Of a stretch of 64,000 nt of DNA, positions 57,730 through 64,000 are shown one piece after another. Both the position numbers and the translations under genes were made by a program. The notes beneath the pieces are model-generated. The model saw only the letters and a list, made by a program, of their open reading frames with translations. It ran no database searches and was not told the origin of the DNA. Source of the stretch: Corallium rubrum. Taxonomy: Eukaryota > Cnidaria > Anthozoa > Scleralcyonacea > Coralliidae. The stretch is taken from NCBI GenBank assembly GCA_964035015.1, contig OZ036007.1, positions 3,690,161 to 3,754,160 on the forward strand, read 5' to 3'. The stretch's first letter is position 1. Each line of letters begins with the position of its first letter.

Positions 57730-58865
57730 CTAATGAATAAGAAGAATGGTGAAAAGTAGGTTTCTTCACTCGGAGTAGCACATATAAACAAAAGCTTATT
57801 TGGTACGAAAAAAAGAACATTTATAGGTCTTCAAAGCATGTGTGAAGATTAACTGGAGAAATACATGTATTGCTGTTCTTTTGTTCCGAGACTCATATTT
57901 GTTTGGTGGAAGTAAAATTACGGAGCCAGGCGAAAAGTCTTAGCGTTTGTCTTTTGTGTACTTCCCTCGACTTCGTCTCGGGAAATATCAAGACTCTCGG
58001 GAAAACAAAACTAACTGTTTCCCTCGGGAGCAGACATTAAGTGTATCATAATCAATATCCCGATTCTCTCTCATCTGGAGTCCGTCTGCGCCGTTCGTGA
58101 GGATGGCTGGGAACCCAATCTTTTATCTTGTCGTCATTACTCGATTTGTTTGTTAGTTTTTGTATCAAACAGTGGAAGTCGTCAAAGAAGACACGCGGAC
58201 GTTTATCTTGAAACTATACTGTCCTTCGCTTTTAATACACGCACGCCAATCCATTTTTAAAGTTCCAAGTTGTGACGTCACTGTACGTCAATTCAATATG
58301 ATCTAACGCCGACCTTACACAAACCCGGCTTAGTATGATTATGTTTATATAAACAATTGCGTTGACATTAAGTGTAGATAGAGTCTTAGACTTACTGATA
58401 AAGGCATGAGTAACACCAGTGATGTCATGGAACGGAGGTTTGCTTCCTACGACTTTTGCGCCTCCAGCTTCCAAAAGCCTTGCAAAGGAAGATGCTTTGC
58501 CCTCTTCAACGCAAAGTAATATCTTCCAGTTTTGAAATGCACCAACTTGAGCGTTATGTCGTTGTGATTTCTGCAGAAGATAGAGTATGGTGAAAGTGGG
58601 GGAAGAGAGAGAGAAGGAAGGAGGGAGGAAGGGAAAGAGGTGAGGCAGGGAGGAAGGGAGGGAAGGAGAGAGAGGGGGAGGGAAGGAGGGAGGGAGGGAG
58701 GGAGGGAGGAAGGAAGGAAGGAAGGAAGGAAGGAAGGAAGGAAGGAAGGAAGGAAGGAAGGAAGGAAGGAAGGAAGGAAGGAAGGAAGGAAGGAAGGAAG
58801 GAAGGAAGGAAGGAAGGAAGGAAGGAAAGAAGGAAGGAAGGAAGGAAGAAGGAAGGAAGGAAGGA

Positions 58866-58949
<84 letters not shown>

Positions 58950-61900
58950 CGGACGGACGGACGGACGGAAGGAAGGAAGGAAGGAAGGAAGGAAGGAAGG
59001 AAGGAAGGAAGGAAGGAAGGAAGGAAGGAAGGAAGGAAGGAAGGAAGGAAGGAAGGAAGGAAGGAAGGAAGGAAGGAAGGAAGGAAGGAAGGAAGGAAGG
59101 GAAGGAAGGAGCAACTGTAACAACAACGACAACAACAAAATAAGTTATTCCATACCTTTCTTAACTCCATTCTCCATTTTCTTGCAGCACAAGCTAAATT
59201 ACTTAACGGTACTCCAGGTATTTCTACGCCCCATTCGTGATCTTCTTCGTCTACAAAATGTCCAGCTAAGCGACTAGCTTCCAAATAGGATTTGTGTAGG
59301 ACCCAGATTCCAGCAGCGATGGAAGCTAAACATTTCTCATTTCTGAAATAGGATAGAACGAAACGAAACGAAATAAAATGAAATAAAATAAAATAAAATA
59401 AAACAAAATGAAGTAAAGTGAAATAAAATAAAGTAAAATAAAATTAAATAAAATGAAATGAAACAAAATGAAACGAAAGGAATAGAAATGGAATGATCTA
59501 CATCAATCACAACATATTGCCTATACAGCACTCAACTTTCGTATTACTTTATGATTAGGATTTACTCTGATGAAGGACATTGGAAGTGTTTACATGATGC
59601 TAGTCCGAACTTAGGCCGGACTGATTTTAGGTCGGTTGTAGTGTTTTTACTATAGATCGTTTTCTTTGTCATTTCATAGTCTCTCGAAATAAATTGTCCG
59701 GAAACGCGACCAAAGTCTTTGTTCTAGGTTTTTGTTCACGTTTGTGCACCTTATTTCGCTTGCTGAACACATTGTATTTTTGGTATAATGAAGCAATCAA
59801 CTAATAGCAGCGTTGCTTGTGTCCTAAGATCCTGATTGCACTTTACTTATACGTTACAAATCTTTTTCTGATGTATTCACATGATTCTTAAACATGATAT
59901 CTACACTGCATGTCCAACAGCGGTTCCGCGTCACTTTTTCATACGCAAAATAGCCAGAGGCTAATTGCGCTTATTATTCGAATTCCCTCCTAATCTCTCC
60001 CTCGTTTTTCAACATTACAACTAAAACTCCTTTGTGGTTCCCATTAACTACACTTTAACCTATAAAAAACTCATTGTTAACCGCTTTGATGTTCGCCGCG
60101 TCTCCAGACAATATAATTCTAGGGGCTATGGTCATTTTAAGTGTTCTTTCAAATGCAATCATAAAAAAACTGGCGTGAAATTTCGCTGCATTGGCACTTT
60201 AACATTTTTTGTGCACCACAACACATTGACCAAACAGAACTCTACATTTCTACCAACCTGTTAATTTGTCCAACAATAATATGACAACATACTGGGTTGA
60301 AATATTTATTATCAAACAACTCTCCACCAAGTTCTTCTATCAAAGCTCCATAGTCAATCTTCTCTTGCTGGGACATACCAGATAATAAAAATTTCCGAGT
60401 CTGTTGCGGTCTGATGTTTTCAAGTTCAACCGCTGGATCGAGTAGGCTTACGGGCTCAGGCATTCGTGACGTTGACGCAATGTGTAAAGCGATGGGTGGA
60501 GCATCTGGGGTTGGTGTTGGAGAGGAGGGTGATGGTGCTTCAGTTTTGACAACTGTGGTTGGGTTCCTCTCGTCTTCTGTCGTACTGGGTTCGCTTTTAC
60601 ACTTAAACTGTAATATATGTAAACATATATATAGTCTCATTTAGTGATATATCGTGTGAGGAGTGTTGTGTAAATGAAAGAATGATGTGATGCGACACCG
60701 TATTACATGTATGTGGTAAACATGGTAGGATGTGGTGAGATGTAGTGTGATGTGGTGTGATGTAGTGTCACTAGTGTGGTGTGGTGTAGTGTCACTAGTG
60801 TAGTGTGGTGTGTGGTGTGATGTGATGTGGTGTGGTGTGATGTGGTGTGGTGTGATGTGGTGTGATGTAGTGTGGTGTGGTGTGATGTGATGCAGTGTGG
60901 TGTGATGTAGTGTCACAAGTGTGGTGTGGTGTGGTGTGGTGTGATGTAGTGTGGTGTGATGCAGTCTCACTAGTGTGGTGTGGTGCGGTGTGATGTAGTG
61001 TGGTGTGATGCAGTGTGGTGTGATGTAGTGTCACTAGTGTGGTGTGATGTGGTGTGGTGTGATGCAGTGTGGTGTGATGTAGTGTCACTAGTGTGGTGTG
61101 GTGTGGTGTGATGTAGTGTGGTGTGATGCAGTGTGGTGTGATGTAGTGTCACTAGTGTGGTGTGATGCAGTGTGGTGTGATGTAGTGTCACTAGTGTGGT
61201 GTGATGTGGTGTGGTGTGATGCAGTGTGGTGTGATGTAGTGTCACTAGTGTGATGTGATGTGGTGTGGTGTGATGTAGTGTGGTGTGATGCAGCGTGGTG
61301 TGATGTAGTGTCACTAGTGTGGTGTGATGCAGTGTGGTGTGATGTAGTGTCACTAGTGTGGTGTGATGTGGTGTGATGTAGTGTGATGCAGTGTGGTGTG
61401 ATGTAGTGTCACTAGTGTGGTGTGATGTAGTGTGGTGTAATGCAGTGTGATGTGATATAATGTAGTGTGGTGTGGGGTGGTGTGATGTAGTGTAATGTAG
61501 TATATTGTAATGTGATGTAGTGTGGTGTAGTGTAGTGTAATGTAATGTAATTGCTGCCGCTAGGCAGCTTACTATTCGGAACATATAGTCGATTTGTTGT
61601 CCGGATGATTTCGACCGCATGGAATGCTATGATGCGGCCGCTCCAATCACATGCAGGTAATTGTTTGCCCAATCATGCTTCTTTTACACGTGTAAGCGGC
61701 AAGAGTTTGGATATTAAGATTATATGTCTGTTGTTCAATTTCCCGTTTTTGGTAGCATCCATCAAGGCGACACAATTTTTTGTGAAGTTTGTGTTTATCA
61801 GCATTGTATCACAAACCGCGAGTGTCGCAAGCGTGCGGTGGGGAACGATCCACAAAGGACGGCAGCAATTTCACTAACTTTGGTTATACTAGTTAATAAA

Positions 61901-62197
61901 TATGTGCGCGGCGTTTGTGATCAAGATTTAATGTGATGTTATGACTTATGACGTGGTGTAATTCGGTGTGCACTGGTTATTATACTGATGTAAGGTTCCC
62001 TGTCCTAGTATGTTTCCACCTACCTGCTTTTCATCAATAGTTTCATCGTTATCATCATTATGTTCGCTCTCCGAGGCTGGAGTTGGACTGCACTTTGCCA
62101 GTTGTGCTATAATTCTTTCTCGTTCAATTCTACTACTAGGATCATCGTAAGTGATCGTATCCATTGGTTGCTTATCACGCTCGTCTTCGCTATCGTT
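57497..62197 (-). CDS. TOPBP1: TOPBP1 (DNA topoisomerase II-binding protein 1), last five exons
   Basis: TOPBP1 is a nuclear multi-BRCT scaffold needed for replication initiation and ATR activation. Five exons join in phase: 62024-62197, 60258-60607, 59156-59342, 58396-58570 and 57497-57729, 1119 nt, 372 residues plus stop. In order: an acidic linker ([18 protein letters not shown], like the human DDPTAREERARLASNL), a Pro/Ser/Thr-rich linker, BRCT7 ([15 protein letters not shown] ... [12 protein letters not shown]), the [15 protein letters not shown] connector, BRCT8 ([15 protein letters not shown] ... LEAGGAKVV ... [10 protein letters not shown]), and a basic tail NRKRKPDES...EKRFKRS, a likely bipartite nuclear localisation signal. 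All introns are GT-AG. The human protein ends in the same order of features. The ATR-activating domain and the other BRCTs must lie beyond 64 kb. Every intron I can see except the last carries a long simple repeat. Confidence 0.95.
58396..58570 (-). CDS. TOPBP1: TOPBP1 exon, second from the end (BRCT8 start)
   Basis: Reads [40 protein letters not shown], ending THAFI plus one base. It matches human [20 protein letters not shown] and LLQSGGAKVL. Acceptor TTCTGCAG, donor GTAAGT. Confidence 0.95.
58590..59111. repeat. (GGAA)n microsatellite with GGCA and GGAC blocks, TOPBP1 intron
   Basis: About 520 bp, all purine on the plus strand except the GGCA (58867-58947) and GGAC (58948-58967) blocks. 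It starts as GGGA/GGAG-rich sequence and ends in GGAA. The open frames on both strands (EGRK, LPSF repeats) are spurious; the long minus frame merely links two real TOPBP1 exons across this intron. Confidence 0.97.
59156..59342 (-). CDS. TOPBP1: TOPBP1 exon, third from the end (BRCT7 end)
   Basis: Completes Arg and reads [38 protein letters not shown], ending RKWRMELRK. The conserved BRCT tryptophan (GIWVL) is present. Acceptor ATTTCAG, donor GTATGG. The next intron holds the GGAA array. Confidence 0.97.
59352..59490. repeat. (AAATA)n-type pentanucleotide repeat
   Basis: AAATA, AAACG and AAATG pentamers in an imperfect run, in the TOPBP1 intron between BRCT7-encoding exons, 10 bp beyond the acceptor of the third-last exon. 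Confidence 0.9.
59491..60257. other. TOPBP1 intron, no other feature seen
   Basis: Unique-looking intronic sequence. The ORF at 60034-60264 on the plus strand has no family similarity. Confidence 0.55.
60258..60607 (-). CDS. TOPBP1: TOPBP1 exon, fourth from the end (BRCT7 start)
   Basis: Begins [20 protein letters not shown], passes through a Pro/Ser/Thr-rich stretch, then [20 protein letters not shown] and HIIVGQIN plus two bases. It corresponds to the first half of BRCT7. Human BRCT7 has Arg where this has Lys in QEKIDY. Acceptor ATTACAG, donor GTTGGT. Confidence 0.95.
60652..61545. repeat. GTGTGGTGTGAT minisatellite with TCACTAGTG spacers, TOPBP1 intron
   Basis: About 890 bp of GTGTG(G/A)TGTGATG units. 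The sequence gtgtcactagtgtggtgtga recurs about a dozen times at irregular distances between 60770 and 61420, giving a higher-order pattern. Minus-strand HHTTPHHTT frames are by-products. Confidence 0.95.
61546..62023. other. TOPBP1 intron, unique part
   Basis: No coding exon that fits TOPBP1 and no recognised repeat. Short ORFs on both strands are without similarity. Confidence 0.55.
62024..62197 (-). CDS. TOPBP1: TOPBP1 exon, fifth from the end
   Basis: 58 codons, [20 protein letters not shown] onward, phase 0 at both ends. Acceptor CCTTGCAG, donor GTAGGT. An acidic, Ser-rich linker before BRCT7. The upstream intron is the GGTGGCAGT array. Confidence 0.88.
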
Positions 62198-62375
62198 CTG
62201 CAAGGTAATGGACACGCAAGTGCATATTAACATTACTTTTACGGCGTTACTTTTCATGTTTGTTTGTTTTTCTGAACACGGCAGTCGGAAGTAAATTGTT
62301 TTACCAAAATCTATACTGATACACCTAGGTTCAAAGTTTATCGTTTTGAGAAGACTGGGGCAGGAGATTAATATA

Positions 62376-64000
62376 ATGGTGGTGGTGGCAGTGGTGGTGG
62401 TGGTGGTAGTGGTGGTGGCAGTGGTGGTGGCAGTGGTGGTGGCAGTGGTTGTGGTGGCAGTGGTAGCAATGGTGGTGGCAGTGGTGGTGGTGACAATGGT
62501 GGTGGCAGTGGTTGTGGTGGCAGTGGTTGTGGTGGCAGTGGTTGTGGTGGCAGTGGTTGTGGTGGCAGTGGTTGTGGTGGCAGTGGTGGTGGCAGTGGTT
62601 GTGGTGGCAGTGGTGGTGGCAGTGGTTGTGGTGGCAGTGGTGGCAATGGTGGTGGCAGTGGTTGTGGTGGCAGTGGTGGTGGCAGTGGTTGTGGTGGCAT
62701 TGGTGGTGGCAGTGGTGGTGGTGGCAGTGGTGGTGGTGGCAGTGGTGGTGGCAGTGGTGGTGGCAATGGTGGCGGTGGTTGTGGTGGCAGTGGTGGTGGT
62801 GGCAGTGGTGGTGCCAGTGGTTGTGGTGGCAGTGGTGGTGGCAGTGGTGGTGGCAGTGGTGGTGGCAGTGGTGGTGGCAGTGGTGGTGGCAGTGGTGGTG
62901 GCAATGGTGGCGGTGGTTGTGGTGGCAGTGGTGGTGGTGGCAGTGGTGATGGCGGTTGTGGTGGCAGTGGTGGTGGTGGCAGTGGTGATGGCAGTGGTGG
63001 TGCCAGTGGTTGTGGTGGCAGTGGTGGTGGCAGTGGTGGTGGCAGTGGTGGTGGCAGTGGTGGTGGCAGTGGTGGTGGCAGTGGTGGTGGCAATGGTGGC
63101 GGTGGTTGTGGTGGCAGTGGTGGTGGTGGCAGTGGTGATGGCGGTTGTGGTGGCAGTGGTGGTGGTGGCAGTGGTGGTGGCAGTGGTGGTGCCAGTGGTT
63201 GTGGTGGCAGTGGTGGTGGCAGTGGTGGTGGCAGTGGTGGTGGCAGTGGTGGTGGCAATGGTGGCGGTGGTTGTGGTGGCAGTGGTGGTGGTGGCAGTGG
63301 TGATGGCGGTTGTGGTGGCAGTGGTGGTGGTGGCAGTGGTGCTGGCAGTGGTGGTGCCAGTGGTTGTGGTGGCAGTGGTGGTGGCAGTGGTGGTGGCAAT
63401 GGTGGCAGTGGTTGTAGTGGCAGTGGTGGTGGCAGTGGTTGTGGTGGCAGTGGTGATGGTGGCAGTGGTGGTGGCAGTGGTTGTGGTGGCAGTGGTTGTG
63501 GTGGCAGTGGTGGCAATGGTGGTGGCAGTGGTGGTGGTGGCAGTGGTTGTGGTGGCCAGTGGTGGCAGTGGTGGTGGCAGGGGTGGCAGTGATGGTGGTG
63601 GCAGTGATGGTGGTGGCAGTGGTGGTGGTGGTGGCAGTGGTGGTGGTGGGAGTGGTGGTGGCAGTGGTGGTGGCAGTGGTGGTGGCAGTGGTTGTGGTGG
63701 CAGTGGTGGTGGCAGTGGTTGTGGTGGCAGTGGTGGTGGCAGTGGTGGTGGTGACAATGGTGGTGGCCGTGGTTGTGGTGGCAGTGGTTGTGGTGGCAGT
63801 GGCGGTAATACTCTAATAGTGGTGGTAATGGTGGTGGTAATAGTAGTGGTAGTAGTAGTGGTGGTGGACTCGTGGTAGTGGTAGTGATAGTAGTGGTGGT
63901 TGTGGTAATGATGGTGGTGGTAATAGTAGTGGTAGTAGTAGTGGTGGTGGTAGTAGTGGTTGGTAGTAGTAGTGGTGGTAGTAGTAGTGGTGGTAATAGT
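62376..64000 (+). repeat. GGTGGCAGT minisatellite, at least 1.6 kb, in a TOPBP1 intron
   Basis: Units of GGTGGCAGT with GGTTGT and AATGGT variants. A longer unit of about 216 bp with tggtggcaatggtggcggtg recurs at 62755, 62900, 63085 and 63252. After 63810 it turns into GGTAGTAGT/GGTAAT. The window ends within it. The 603-residue minus frame is this array fused to a real TOPBP1 exon and is not a protein; the plus-strand V/A and W/Q frames are also spurious. Confidence 0.97.

Noticed and set aside
58232..59284. 350-residue minus-strand frame with LPSF repeats
   Set aside because: It joins two TOPBP1 exons through an intron full of GGAA; splice sites at both exon edges explain it better.
60034..60264. 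76-residue plus-strand ORF near a TOPBP1 exon
   Set aside because: Antisense to intron and exon sequence, no recognisable motif.
61946..63757. 603-residue minus-strand frame rich in P, L and T
   Set aside because: Fusion of the GGTGGCAGT array and one TOPBP1 exon by lack of stops; the exon has its own acceptor at 62198.

Overview
The window is eukaryotic nuclear DNA from an animal. Its genes are split by many small GT-AG introns, it has a single-exon rhodopsin-class GPCR, and it is full of short inverted-repeat elements, 5'-truncated LINE tails and long simple-sequence arrays. The style fits an anthozoan cnidarian such as a stony coral. That placement is an inference from gene and repeat style, not proven by any single marker.

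Positions 1-22.9 kb are one uninterrupted satellite array with a monomer of about 172 bp, roughly 133 copies. It has a higher-order period of five monomers (about 860 bp) and larger 9- and 14-monomer duplications. About 1.4 monomers at its right edge are inverted. From 23.2 to 27.4 kb there are foldback (MITE-like) elements and a dead LINE tail, with no host gene.

From 44.7 kb down to 28.0 kb on the minus strand lies what appears to be a complete gene for a type I inositol-polyphosphate 5-phosphatase (INPP5A family). I reconstructed 17 coding exons in continuous phase, 1161 nt, 386 residues. The introns hold MITEs, one with a THAP-like zinc-finger start, a LINE tail, a tRNA-Ala-like sequence, and two opposite-strand triplet-rich minisatellites around exons 10 and 11.

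From 45 to 53.3 kb the sequence is almost entirely nested inverted-repeat elements, a second LINE tail and tRNA-related repeats. A single-exon class A GPCR (336 residues) lies on the plus strand at 53.4-54.4 kb. It keeps DRY but has lost the TM2 aspartate and the NPxxY motif. From 54.4 to 57.4 kb come a CCAA-type array, a palindromic tandem repeat and a foldback element with a 7-bp satellite core.

From 57.5 to 62.2 kb on the minus strand are the last five exons of TOPBP1 (372 residues, covering the two C-terminal BRCT domains and a basic tail). The rest of that gene lies beyond 64 kb. All the introns of this part that I can see except the last hold long simple-sequence arrays, and the window ends inside one. 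The three genes have no obvious functional link: IP3 breakdown, cell-surface signalling and DNA replication/ATR signalling.
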